Position numbers and translations under genes: made by a program | Shown here: positions 19,594-31,399 of the stretch, piece after piece | How the letters are laid out: every line of letters begins with the position of its first letter | How positions within the stretch are numbered: position 1 is the stretch's first letter | Notes under the pieces: model-generated | The model's input: only the letters and a program-made list of their open reading frames with translations | Database searches by the model: none | What the model was told of the DNA's origin: nothing | Source: Symsagittifera roscoffensis | Lineage: Eukaryota; Xenacoelomorpha; Acoela; Convolutidae | Direction of reading: 5' to 3' | DNA: 64,000 bases | Assembly (NCBI RefSeq): GCF_963678635.1 | Contig: NC_087063.1 | Location: 65,090,471 to 65,154,470, forward strand

Positions 19594-22490
19594 CCACTTA
19601 AGACTGTCGTTGATTTTCTATGTTTAGCTTCAATAGAAAAATTTTGATAGAAAAAGGGTTTATAATATATTATAAAAGGTTATAATAGATTATAAAAGAT
19701 TCTAAGAGTTTATAAGAGATTTTCGGAAAAATTATAATCAATTATAATTGACTATAATTTATTATAATATCACGAAAAATTTTATCATTATATTGGATTA
19801 TAAATCGTTTAAACACCTAAATTTGGCGCTTATAATTAAATAAAACTTTGATTAAAGTACAATTATAATTGTAATATAATCGATTATTTTCTCTTTTCAC
19901 TGAGTACGGGCATTAAACATTCGTTTTAAAAAATTTCTACTCCAATTTCAATCTCAAAAAACTTGTAACAAACTGAGAATGTAGTTCAATTGTACTCTCG
20001 ACTAAAGAAGAAGAAATTCAAGATGGGAAACTTAGGTTATTCAACTCCCAAAGTTATATGTCTCTTTCCGTTATTTGAGGAATAATTCTATTATTAGCTT
20101 TTGGTACCTTAATTGAGACATTTCTTTTTCTCCTGAGACTTTGTTCTGTGATTTGATAAGTTTGCGCCATTCCTAAATCATTGCAAATTCAATGTCCACT
20201 GAATATTTTTAGCCAAATTGAAATTGGCAGAGCATAAACCTTAATTCAACATTCGACTCTCCTTGACCAGTACTTCATTTTTTGGCTCGGCTGTACCTAA
20301 ACAGTATTCAACTGTATTCAATTGTGATTGAAAATTTTAGTCTAGCCTTAACGAATATTTCAATTTAGCTAGACAGATCTATTTGAGTCAATAAATTTGA
20401 AACGAAAATGTTCGTGAATTTCTATCTCATAAAAAATTTAGACCAGTTTTTTTTTAGAATCCGAATCACAGCCAAAAGTCGTTTCAAAATACCACCACAC
20501 CGGACTTCGTACGAGATTATTTTAAAATAGTCAGTATTCGCTGGAAAAAAAAATCAACCTGAACCCAAAGTTCCTTTTCATGTGTGGTCCTTAGATCTGA
20601 TTATAAAAACTCGAAAGTTGCATGATTCGGTTGCTGTTATAAAAACGCCAAAAAATTGTATCACCAAAACAATTTTCAAAAGAAGCAAATAAAAGTAGTA
20701 TTGTGCTGTGTCCGGGATCATAGGGGAGGGGTTTTCACCTAAAGAAAAAGCCTAGGAAGTGGTGCTTAGTTATTTCAAGGACCCGTATCCTAAGACTTAT
20801 TGAAACAACATTGTAACTCCAGTATTGTAACTCCAGTAGCTGCTGGGAATAAAAAATAAAAAATAAATAAATAAATAAATAGCAGGATCAATAAATAAAT
20901 AAATAAGCAGCATCAGTGACAAAATTTTCCGTGGTGACCCGAGCGGTCATTTAGCTTTGTTAGGATTCCTAGAAAATGGCTGTTTTGAATTCCTAGTTCC
21001 TCTTGTATAAGCTGGCAGTACCCGGCTAACATTTCAGTAAAACCAACCTTAGAGTGGCGTCTTCATCACGCGAAAACTTTTTATTGTGCAGTAAAAAAGC
21101 ATTTGCTTAAAGAAAATGAATTCCATTTATTTTAAAATTATTGTAATATTCAATTTTAAGTGTTTCTCAACATTTTTTTTTGTTAAATAGACAATTTTTG
21201 AGAAATTTTGTTTTCATAAAAGTGTATCACGAATAAAAATTATGGATTTTTTTGGAAGTATCTGCAATGAATCTCTTTTAATTTTAGTGTGCTAATTTTT
21301 GTTATTAATGGTATGTGAATCGCACGACTTCGTTATCATTTCATGTGTCGAAAGAGCAGTTTGTGTAGCAATCTTATCAAGTACAGGACTTTAAACCTTA
21401 CCTTCACTAAAGAACGAACTTTCACTTCACTATTTGATCCAAATGAATCTGAAACTCATTTTTTTTATTGTTTGACAGTTGGTGCATTACATTCCAAAAT
21501 TGGCAATTATTTTAAGTTCTATTAACAACATAAACCTCGTTATAGCCAAATGCAAAACAAAATCCTAATTTTATCCCAGGAGTCGACTTCGAATTGATGG
21601 TAAGCCTTCCCAATAATGGAACGAAATGTCGGTTAATACTTGATGGTTTGAGTGAAAAACTTTCAAATGAACACGCTTTGTAAAATTAGGATAGACAACA
21701 GACAAATATTTGATTAAGTAGTTTTTTTTCATCTAAAAGGTTGGGAAGCAATAGAGCAATAAAAAACACATTGGTTTTTCTTCAAGTCACAGACATTTTT
21801 TGAAAAATTTAAAATTTGAAGCAGCAATTAGGTCTAAAAACTCAACTTAAGATGTTTATCAAGATGAAACTTCTGTCTTTTTACTAATTTACTCATTGAG
21901 TTAACTCGAAAAAAACTATTTGCTAAGGTATTGAGCAAATGGTGGTTCAGTTCCATTCTTATATTTTTGACCAGAAGAAAAAGTGACAATTTTTTTGCAC
22001 GAGGAGCATGCAGTACGTTTCTATACCCCTAAGACTCCAAATACTTTCCCAGAGACTTCGAAATCAGTTCGTGCTCCATTGCCCAAAAAACTTTCTTCAG
22101 TTCCTCAGCGAGTGTATAGTTGCTGGCTACGGGAATAGCTAAAGTATCAGCAAGCAAACTATCAAAGTTCACACGAAGAAGCGCTTTAGTGCATAAAAGG
22201 AGGAGCATACTTTGTTTGACTGAAGGCTTACCTTTTATTTCCCTAATTCCTCAACTTGTAATTGAAAGATTGACAGATGTATGGATCAGTTTGTTCTAAA
22301 TTTGCACAGTTCTCCAATCACAATGTACGTCTCTTATAAACCAAATTTTGAAAGTAAACCAAGGAAAAGAGAAGAAGTCAACACAAGGTATTGATGCTAT
22401 AATGTACAGTGTTGCAAAAGCAAGATTTAGAGCAAGAAGTCATTCCCTCAGAATTAAATTGAGTCAGCCAGAAAAGAACATGATAGATAC
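19594..22490. other. Gene-poor AT-rich stretch
   Basis: 19650-19810 is nearly all TTATAA variants (TTATAATAGATTATAAAAG and similar), a degenerate AT-rich repeat. 20848-20906 is an AATA microsatellite interrupted by GCAGGATC. At about 22000-22135 an open stretch reads EHAVRFYTPKTPNTFPETSK and onward for about 45 codons before TAG. A second frame opens from about 22128 to 22297. Neither is recognised; they may be remnants of a gene. Confidence 0.4.
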
Positions 22491-22652
22491 TTGAGATACA
22501 GAAAAAAAATTTTTTATTACTTTGTTTGTACATTGAAGCAAAAAAATAACGATTTTTCAGATAGTGAGCTCAACATTTTGAAGCCATTGGAAATCCAACG
22601 AAAATTGTTAAAACGAGAAAGCCAACGCAAAAACAAAAGAACTTACGGAAGT

Positions 22653-22680
22653 CTAACCTTTTCAAATTGGAAAAGGTTAG
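22653..22680. other. Perfect 11-bp-stem hairpin
   Basis: CTAACCTTTTC and GAAAAGGTTAG flank a 6-nt loop. It lies inside two overlapping unrecognised small frames (22491-22685 and 22667-22852). No T-run follows that would suggest a termination role; significance unknown. Confidence 0.4.
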
Positions 22681-22689
22681 ATTGAACCA

Positions 22690-25600
22690 ACTTTATTCCT
22701 GGGGTAGAGCTGCGTGTGGATTTGAGCAAAACTTGTGTAAAATAGGCGGCTTAATAATCAAGAAAGTAAAAAAAATTTCTACACAACAACCATCCTATAT
22801 AGAGTTTAGTCTTCTAAGCAGACGCTCTAGAATACTTCAATTTTTCTTCTAAAACGTAAACAAAATTTTATGTTCAAACTTCGTTTTTGTAGATAAATTA
22901 GGGACTAAAAAATTGGATTTAAATAACTTTAGTATTGAATTTATTCTCGGCTGATTTTAATTCAAGCTATGAATTTGAAATTGCCAGACACCCATTGCAG
23001 GATTTCTTCTCAATTTATTAGTGAAAAATTTTGCTTTGATAAAGAAACAGAATATGGAGAAGGTTTTTAAAACTTTTTCGAATAAAAGAGTTTTCAAATT
23101 TACTCAACAATGAATAAAATTGAGGCTTCGCTTGCAAAGATAGCTTTTTAACCTATTGCATATTTTATTGCTAAATAGAAAATCATATTAAAAATTATAT
23201 ACTCAATGTTTTTCTGAAAAATAACAAAAATTAAAAATAAAGTAGTAGTTTGAGAACTTTAAGGAACAATAATTTCTTCTGAAAGGACACAGTGCACAAA
23301 TTATAGAAGAAATGTTCTAGCAAAAATTACAAAAAAAAAATTTCAACGTACATTTTCAGAGATCTAGAAAGAGAAGAAAGTATGGAATTTTTTTGATTTT
23401 TGAAAAAAGCCGAGGAAAAGCTGAAATTCATCCGTAATTTTTATAGCCAAAATTCAGCAAACTCAGCTACTTTTGTACTAGAGAGTAAGTTTCCAGTTTT
23501 ATTTTTAGTTTTTAACTAAGTGTTTGCTCTAATTATTTTTCAGTTTTTTCTATCACAATAACATTAATTGAAAAAAGCTTGGGAGAAGGGAGAAACTAGT
23601 TTCGTAAATAAAGGAGAAAACCCAAGAACAAAACGAAGATTGAGCCAAAAGGTTTTCAAGCTTCTTTGATATAATTGTAGCCAAGAACAACACAATTTTA
23701 GACACAATTTAGTCGCTGATACAAAAACACCTGTACTGCTTTGTTATTCATCTTTTCCAAGGAAACAAAAGAAAATCTTGTCTAGAGGATTTATCAGACA
23801 TTTATACACTACTAATTTGAAAAACTTTGATTTTTTTTGGCTTTATCGTTTTTTCAAAAAAGAGCTACGAAATAGTAAGGTGAAAAAAATGTTATATTCG
23901 TAGGAATTACACTAGCTGATCTCTTCCTCCCTAATATTTTTTTTTATAAATGTTTGCTCAAAAAAACTCAGGTACCTTTCAAGTTTTTGTGGGCATGCAA
24001 GAGGTATCAATGCTCTTGCGCACACTCTTGGGACAACTGCATTAACCTTCAATAAAAAGTTTTGAGTCCCAGCTGCAAAAAGAATTGCAATTGAGTGAAG
24101 ACTCAAATTTGTTTGAAATTGCCGCTCCGGAGTTTGAATACATGATTACTGCACGTAAGAACACAAAGTATATGCAAAAAATGCTATAACAATAATCAAT
24201 CTCACCGAAAATGTTTTGACAAATGAAGTTAAACTTTAGCGAAAGTGGTCATTTTTGGATCGTGGCTTGCATGATACTGTCTTTGGAGTTTATATTCTCT
24301 CTTTTGGAAACAATTTTTTCATCATATATACAGAAGTATTAAATTACAATTTTTCTTTTTTAATGAAAGCAGTCGTGAATATAGATTTCAGACGGACTTA
24401 GTGTCAAAATGGAAATGCGTGCAACCAATCTTAGCTAAAAGCTTTACTTTTTCATGGAAATTTTTTTGATATTTTCCAAAAAAAAAGAACAAAATGCAGA
24501 ATTAGAGGACGACTCACACAAGGAACCAAGTTCTAACTTAGTTTAAAAGAGCAATCTACTGTATTCTCTACTCTCAAATCGGCAAAACTAGTTTAACAAA
24601 GCAATCGTTTAAACACCAATCGATTATATCCCCATGAAGCACAAAAATCGAACCGAATCAACTCGTCGTCAGTGAGCAATAAAGGAGTTTTTCATGTAAT
24701 GGTTACAGCTTTGAAGAAAATCCGAATAAGTTTGAGACACAACCGTTCACTGAAAGAGCAATTTCTCTGGTAACAGGAACACCCTTCTCATTCTATGAGA
24801 GGGTTGCTGCCATTGATTTGTTTGCTTGTGAAATCTTGTTATTATCAAATATAAAAAATTGAATCAAAATTACTTCAGCTAGACTAAATTACTACATGCT
24901 GTCTGAGAATCCCAATGAGATTCCAATTGATTGCTCACTAATCATTAGAAAAAGTTTAGTAGCTGAAACTAATCATCAAAAAGTTCGAATTCCTTCTCGA
25001 TAAAATCATTTTTTCCGAAAAAATTATAGAACAAGGCTTCAATTGAAAGGCTAGAATTTGCAATGATTACAAAATTAGCTTCTGCAAGATCATCTTATGA
25101 AGATTCATTCAGTTATCATATAACTCATTTGTGAGATCTTAAACGTATTGGGGTGGAAGGGCCATTGTTTCCTTAGATACAATTTTTTCTTGTTGCCCAC
25201 ATATTACAACAAAAAAGCAAGGAAAACTAACGAAGAATCCTATGGAAAACTTCAAAAAAAATGTTTTCTAGATTCTAGTTTTTGAATTGATTTCAAACAC
25301 TATTTCTGGGAGTATTCTGACAGGAACCTAAATGTCTGAAGATGATTATACTCTTTTTTTCTATTTGCCTCTATAACCAATATTAGGTAAAAATGATATT
25401 TGTTTCGCATATACTGATACCTTATATGAATAAATCACCGTGCCTAAATTCAATTTGATAAAGAAATTGTAGACTCAATCAAACCCCATTGACTTCCAGC
25501 GCAAATCGGTCTATTTTGCTATCATCAAAAATACACCCATGATTATTGATAGTCAATTTAATGAAAAGTTCTTAACTTGTCTGTACCCCCAGTGTAAAGT

Positions 25601-26019
25601 CTGGATATGAACGCCTCCAATATGCTCACTGTGGATCCGTGTCACTTCTCACTTTCCTCAGGCCCTTTGACCGAAACTACGTTCAGTGATTCGATCACAG
25701 TAAATAAAACCATTGAACTCAGTTGAATGATTTACCGTATCATTCAAATACTGCCGAGGACCAAACAGACTATCAATGTTCCTGGAATTTAATACCACAG
25801 ATGTTTGGATACCAGTCACATTGATATCTCTGAAGACTTCTTTGCATTGCGGAACAGATTGTTTTTTTGCGGACCGAGGGCCTTAAACAATATTATAATC
25901 ATTTCTAACAAAGAAAGAAAGAAAAAATGTTTCTCCAAACATCAAAAAAATGATTTTGTAGCATCAGATTATGAGCCTAGCATAGGACAGACAACGGGAT
26001 CCTAGGATCCACCAAGCGT
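22690..26019. other. Intergenic, nothing recognised
   Basis: AT-rich with scattered short frames. A small imperfect stem (ACCCTTCTC...GAGAGGGT) occurs near 24781-24807. Around 25600-25730 base composition is more balanced, with a 39-codon frame starting ATGAACGCC that I do not recognise. Confidence 0.4.
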
Positions 26020-26790
26020 CTGCCCCAAAGTAACATAAAATAATTCAAGATGAACAGATTTTTGTAAAAGTCAATTAACAAAAACGTGTGGTTTTTAAAG
26101 AAATGAAAATCATTTTTCAACGTGCCACCATAACTTCTAATACAAATAGGGCAAGCATCAAAAAACCAGTATAGATCACGCTATTACGGTGGTGTCACAA
26201 TAAAGAGTGGAGAACCTTTTTTACTAATCAAACGTAAATAATTTTAAAATAAACTTTCGAAAAATTATATACTGTTAACATTTGAGACTTCAGAGCAATT
26301 GCAACAGAATCTAAACAAATTTAAATCTTTGTGCATGTTTTTTTTTCCATTTCGCAACGTTTCTATTTTTTGAAAAACTAATTTGGAAAAAATCTCCGGG
26401 AAAAAGAGAAAAAGAAGTCTATTTTTTATTTGTTTTTCAAAAAATAGAAACGTTGCGAAATGGAAAAAAAACATGCACAAAGATTTAAATTTGTTTAGAT
26501 TCTGTTGCAATTGCTCTGAAGTCTCAAATGTTAACAGTATATAATTTTTCGAAAATTTATTTTAAAATTATTTACGTTTGATTAGTAAAAAAGGTTCTCC
26601 ATTCTTTTTTGTTACACCACCGTAATAGCGTGATATATGCTGGTTTTTTGATGCCTGCTCTATTTGTATTAGAAGTTATGGTGGCACGGTAAAAACTGAT
26701 TTTTATTTCTTTAAAAACCACACGTTTTTGTTAATTGACTTTTACAAAAATCGGTTCATCTTAAAATATTTTATGTTACTTTGGGGCAGA
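26020..26790. mobile_element. 771-bp foldback element (arms ~365 bp)
   Basis: The left arm starts TCTGCCCCAAAGTAACAT and the right arm ends ATGTTACTTTGGGGCAGA. Between them nearly the whole sequence folds back: for example ACAAATTTAAATCTTTGTGC (about 26317) against its complement at about 26475, and ATTTCGCAACGTTTCTATTT (about 26350) against its complement at about 26442. Only about 45-50 bp at 26385-26431 are unpaired. Arm mismatches are few. A second TGTTACTTTGGGG follows directly after the right end. Small frames inside mirror each other and are not genes. Confidence 0.9.
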
Positions 26791-27084
26791 TGTTACTTTG
26801 GGGTAAAAACTGGGATATCTTGTTAAGAAAGAAGTTTTTGGAAGCTCGATTCCCCAAAAAAATTGCTGATTACCCGGGGTTTTTCATTCGTATTTAACCA
26901 CTGGGTGCAGCTTTTTACAATTCACAAATATGTTTAACCAATGCAAAATAATGAATTAAATAGGAGTATATGATATTGTGGAAAAGGGGATATATCATTC
27001 AAAGAATTGTTTTTTTAATTTCTACGAGCAGGTCATCTCAACTTTCTATATCACAAAAGTGTGAGCAGAAATTGAACTCTGCTT

Positions 27085-27760
27085 TTAGATTTCGACTGTA
27101 TTGGAGCCATGTTTCGATCAAAGTTAGGTGTGTTTCGACATTCTTGGCCCTATTCAGATGTGTTTTGACAATCTCGACCAAGTTTTGATAAGTTTCGATT
27201 TTCTTGACTGATACTCTTAAAAAGAACGCCTGTTTGACTTGCATAGCTGTTTTGATTTTTTCGTCATTGCATCTCTCTTGATAACAAAAATGTGAGCTTA
27301 AGCTGAACTTTGCTTGACTTTTTTTTCGACTGTGCCCGATCCATGATTCGACTTTCTCGACCAAAATAGGGTATATTTAGACTGTGCTCTACCTATGTTT
27401 CGACTGTGCTCTACCTATGTTTAGAATTTCTCAACCAAAATCATATTTTTGTTCGACTGTGCTCGAGTTATGTTTCGACAGTATTTGACTAGTGTTTAAG
27501 CATTCCTCGACCTCTGTTTCGACTGTGCTTGGTTTTTTGTTCGGCATGATTCAACCAATGTTTCGACTGACCTCGACTTTTGTTTCGATTGTGTTCGAAA
27601 TATGATTCGAATATGCTCAACAAATGTTTCGCCTGCAGTCGACTTACGTTTCGACTGCGCTCGATCTATATTTCGTCTTTCTGGACCAAAATAGTGTTTG
27701 TTTCGACTGCTGGATTTGTTTCGACTGGTCTCGACCTGTAATTCGACTCTGCTCGATTTA
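27085..27760 (+). repeat. Degenerate ~22-bp minisatellite (TTTCGACTGTGCTCGACC)
   Basis: Many variants of GTTTCGACTGTGCTCTACCT, the clearest pair being tandem at about 27391-27430. Further members are at 28564-28655 and 29167-29250. The pattern also appears in reverse complement at about 31110-31370. It produces meaningless short frames on both strands. Confidence 0.85.
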
Positions 27761-27769
27761 TTATGTATC

Positions 27770-28560
27770 CTTCATTTGGTAACTTGGCTGGCCGAGTTTT
27801 ATTTTAGTTTCTATAGCTGCGGGTTCACTTTTGTTACATTCGAAGAAAAATTAAGCCGGTCCTTTAAAAACTGGCAAAACCGGTAATTCGCAAATAGTCA
27901 GCAGTAAGCATAATTTGCTTTCACCGTAGAATCAAAAAGAATTCTTCTTCTGCATGCTCAGTAATTGAGCACACACTTCAATTCAGTTCAATTAAATGTT
28001 TTTCTCCGCTCCTTCTCCACTTTCTTCCTCCATTTTTATGAAACTGGCAGGATGCAACTAGCAGGATCAGCAGAAATATCCATTTTCCCCGGCTAAAAAA
28101 CTCCAATAGAAAATCAATTAGTCATGAGCTTACCCCCCTCCCCCACTCAGGATAATATATCATTAACGATAAAATGCAAAAAAGTCGATGTTCTAAGAGA
28201 TTTAGTACGAAAGTACAAAAACAATCTCTAAAATTAAAAGTTTTGAATAGTTAATTCTACAACATTACCACAAAGCTAAAAAAAGAAAAAAAACTGTACC
28301 AAGAATTTACTGCTGTTTTATAAATCGAACTGATCATGCTTGTTAAGCATCCTTTTTTTGTTATCCTGATTCAATTATATTGATTTCAAACAATTTCATG
28401 TTTTTTTTTCTGATGACGTGATTCGTAGAGTTTACACCTCAATAGAAAAAAGATATTGCCATAAATCAGGTATTCGTTTTCTCAGAAAGTAAGACATAAA
28501 ATAGATATTCAAAATTAATTAACTATTTTATAGTTTTTTTAAGATAATTTAAGTTTAATT
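27770..28560 (+). repeat. Diverged ~0.9-kb repeat, unit a
   Basis: Boxes shared in order with unit b: GGTTCACTTTTGTTACATT, AGGATGCAACTAGCAGG, GGATAAT-TATCATTAACG, ACTGATCATGCT, CAGAAAGTAA-ACATAAAA. Each unit is preceded by the TTTCGACTGTGCT minisatellite, which suggests that minisatellite plus unit form one higher-order repeat. Confidence 0.7.
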
Positions 28561-28659
28561 ATATTTCGACGGTGCTCGACCCATGGTTGACTTTCCCGAT
28601 CAAAATAGGGTATGTTTCGATTATGATCGTCCTATGTTTCGACTGTGCTTGATCTATTT

Positions 28660-29760
28660 TTATCTACCCTATTCGCTCACTGAACTTGCCGAGTTTTAGT
28701 TTGGTTTCTTTTGGTTCACTTTTGTTACATTTGAAGAAATAACAAGCCGATAATTTTTAATGAAGAATCTTGTTGTTGAACTGGTAAAATTTGTAAATCG
28801 AAATTAGCCAACAATAAGCGCAAAATTTTTTTCACTGTATGGTATATTCAAATTGAGTTCTTTGTCAGCGAGCTCAATAAATGAAAACACAACTGCATTC
28901 AATTCAGTTAAATTGTTTCCGCATCCCGTTTCTCCTTTTTTTCTCCGTTTTATTCTCCCAGGATGCAACTAGCAGGTCACAAACATCTTTTTTCCCGGCT
29001 CAAAAAAAACACCATTACAAAATCAATTGACATGAGATTAATCCCCAAGGATAATCTATCATTAACGTCAAAGGATTAAAAGGTCAAACTTCTAAAAAAC
29101 TTAGCTCGAAAATCCAAAACAATGTCCAAAATTAAAGCATTGTAAAGTTAATTCTACAATAACCTTTGATTTGACTGTGCTCGACTTATGGTTCGAATGT
29201 GCCGGAACTATATTTTGACTGTGCTTGACCTATGCTATGACGGTGCTCAGCGGAAAAAAATACTGTTGCATCAATTTATTAATATTTTTTTGGAGTGCAG
29301 CCAGTATTTAGACAGCCGCGTATTCATACTCGTCAGTATTTAGACAAATACTGTATGAACCAATCAGAATCGAGAAAAGACATAAATAATCCAAAATAAA
29401 TAATAATTATTTATTAATTTCTTCTTTGTCTCGATTCTGATTGGTTGAAACAGTATTTGTCTAAATACTGACCAGTCTGAATACGCGGTTGTCTAAATAC
29501 TGACATGTAACCATATTTTTTATATGTCTAACTAATCATGCTCGTCAGCCATATTCTTCTTTCCTTCATTTTGGTATTCACATTTATAAATTACTTTTAA
29601 TCAATTTCTGGATTTTTTGATTGCGTGTTTTGTAGTTTCCACTACAACAGTGAACAAATTGCCATTATTCACGTATTCCATTTCCCAGAAAGTAAAACAT
29701 AAAAATAAATACGCAAAATTAAATAACACAACAATGAAACGAGTTTATTTTATAATTTTA
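28660..29760 (+). repeat. Diverged ~0.9-kb repeat, unit b (interrupted by a MITE)
   Basis: Collinear with unit a. It is interrupted between about 29290 and 29515 by the MITE at 29302-29502, which lies in the stretch that in unit a reads directly from CTGTACCAAGAATTTACTG to GAACTGATCATGC. The MITE therefore arrived after the unit duplicated. Confidence 0.65.
29302..29502. mobile_element. MITE copy 1
   Basis: Inverted ends CAGTATTTAGACAGCCGCG and the complement of CGCGGTTGTCTAAATACTG. A second inner pair GTCAGTATTTAGACAAATAC / GTATTTGTCTAAATACTGAC and the central CCAATCAGAATCGAGA / TCTCGATTCTGATTGG also face each other, so almost all of the 201 bp can fold. It has a second copy at 29798. No coding capacity. 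Confidence 0.85.
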
Positions 29761-29797
29761 CAAAATAAACTACGCTAACCCGTGAGTGGAGTGCGGT

Positions 29798-30002
29798 CTG
29801 TATTTAGACAACCGCGTATTCATAATCGTCAGTATTTAGACAATACTGTATGAACCGAACCAATCAGAATCGAGATAAGACATAAATAATCCAAAATAAA
29901 TCATAATTATTTATTAATTTCTTCCTTGTCTTGATTCTGATTGGTTAAAACAGTAATTGTTTAAATACTGTTGTGTCTGAATACGCGGTTGTCTAAATAC
30001 TG
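29798..30002. mobile_element. MITE copy 2
   Basis: 205 bp, about 90% like copy 1 by eye, same inverted ends and CAATCAGAATCGAGA core. Both copies are preceded by GGAGTGC, so the true element may extend 10-12 bp further left. A 117-codon frame that begins inside this copy (29971) is partly element-derived. Confidence 0.85.
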
Positions 30003-30323
30003 CTACGTAAACCCCAGGAGCATTACTATTAAAGATTCAATTGTCTCATGCATACTATGCCTAATTCATTTTCTTCTTTGCGTTATGATCGGAAATATGC
30101 CTAGGAAACCTAAAGAGGTACCGACAGTATCAAATCCAATCAGAGAAGTCAAGGAACCTTTAGAGCCTAAGAATGGCACCTTTAATTTTATGACTTTCAG
30201 GACAGTTGACCTTTTATACCAGTGGAGTCTAGTCAAGAACCATTGGCATAACAGTCAAGTAGCTCACATATGCAGTTTTCCGAACACTCCAAAAACAATC
30301 ACTTCCCGATTGAATCAATTTTA

Positions 30324-30800
30324 AGACAGTATTTTTAATGAAGAATCTTGTTGTTGTTCCGGCTTTCGATACGAAAGTAACGGAATATTTGTGCTCGGTG
30401 TGGGTTTTTTTTCTTCAGACAAATTTCGACTTTTTAACTAACCATTTTTCACGGAATTTTTTTATATCATTCGAAAGGTATTGTTGTCCTGAGCAAGCGC
30501 AAGCGGTTTGGCACTCCTTGTACAAAGACATCTCTAACACGATGTTCTCGTTGTAGTTGGAGAAAAGCTACCAAAGAGATCTGGCGAAGTGGTGTTAAAA
30601 ATTTCGAATGGGTTTCATTATCTTCTTTAAATATGAGGGCAATGAACACAACATTTCTTAAGTCGGTATCATTCGGGTTTTCAAAATGAGTGCGTAAGTC
30701 GTCAACTGCATCGAGCTTCCCGTCCCCTTTCCGCTTTCTTCCCCATTTTTATTCTCCCAGGGGGAAATTAGCACGTCCTCAAATATTCTTGTCTCCAATT
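30324..30800 (+). repeat. Partial unit c of the ~0.9-kb repeat
   Basis: Shares TTTTTAATGAAGAATCTTGT and the TTTTATTCTCCCAGG box with unit b (about 28756 and 28948), with unrelated or heavily diverged sequence between. The segment 30390-30475 also resembles 61360-61430 (TTCGA-TTTTTAAC-A-CATTTTT), linking it to the distal repeats. Confidence 0.5.
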
Positions 30801-30829
30801 CAGTGAAAAATGTTCGTATGTTCACGTGA

Positions 30830-31090
30830 CTTCCGTATTGAATGCACGTGAAACACAGTGGAGAACCTGCAAAACTCAGTTCAATTTTTTATGAATTTGT
30901 TTCAAAAAGAAAAAAATAGGATGACACTCTCTTTGTAAAAATGGAATTGATATATAGATGTATATATAGAATGGAGTTGATATATATAGAGAGTGTCATC
31001 CTGTTTTTTTTTCTTTTTGAAACAATTTCATAAAAATTTGAACTGAGTTGTGCAGGTTCGCCTCTGTTTCACTTGCGTTCAATACGGAAG
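30830..31090. mobile_element. 261-bp foldback element
   Basis: CTTCCGTATTGAATGCACGT at the left faces CAATACGGAAG at the right. The arms continue through GAACCTGCAAAACTCAGTTC and AAAGAAAAAAATAGGATGAC against their complements. A central spacer of about 50 bp holds repeated GATATATAGA. Unrelated in sequence to the foldback at 26020. Confidence 0.85.
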
Positions 31091-31109
31091 AAATAATGGT
31101 CCAGAAAGT

Positions 31110-31370
31110 CTAAGATGTCGACTTTCGGCAGAAAGAACTGGAAAATATCTGAGCTGGGTCGAACAACGTTGAATTTTTTTCTCTTGGGTCAAAAAATCCA
31201 GAACATACCGTGGAGAGTCGAAACTTATTTGAAATGAGCAGAACAAAGTCAAACGCTGACTTTTTGTGTTCAATTAGATATGAGTTGGTATATTTCACAT
31301 GAGTCGAACTGTGCCGGGTTTTGCTCAAAACGATCGAAACATACCAAACTTTGTTCGAGAAAGTCAGTAT
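31110..31370 (-). repeat. Reverse-oriented minisatellite remnant
   Basis: GAGTCGAAAC, GATCGAAACATACC and GTTCGAGAAAGTC are complements of the 27-kb minisatellite motifs. This gives an inverted arrangement of the same satellite around the 26.9-31.4 kb region. Confidence 0.6.
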
Positions 31371-31399
31371 ATGCATCGAGTCCGTTTTCGTAATGTTTT

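Noticed and set aside
26265-26510. Minus-strand 81-codon frame as a gene
   Set aside because: It lies entirely within the palindrome and mirrors itself on the other strand.
27085-27760. 22-bp repeats as a direct-repeat/spacer array
   Set aside because: Repeats are contiguous and diverged, without spacers, in a eukaryotic context; minisatellite is the simpler reading.
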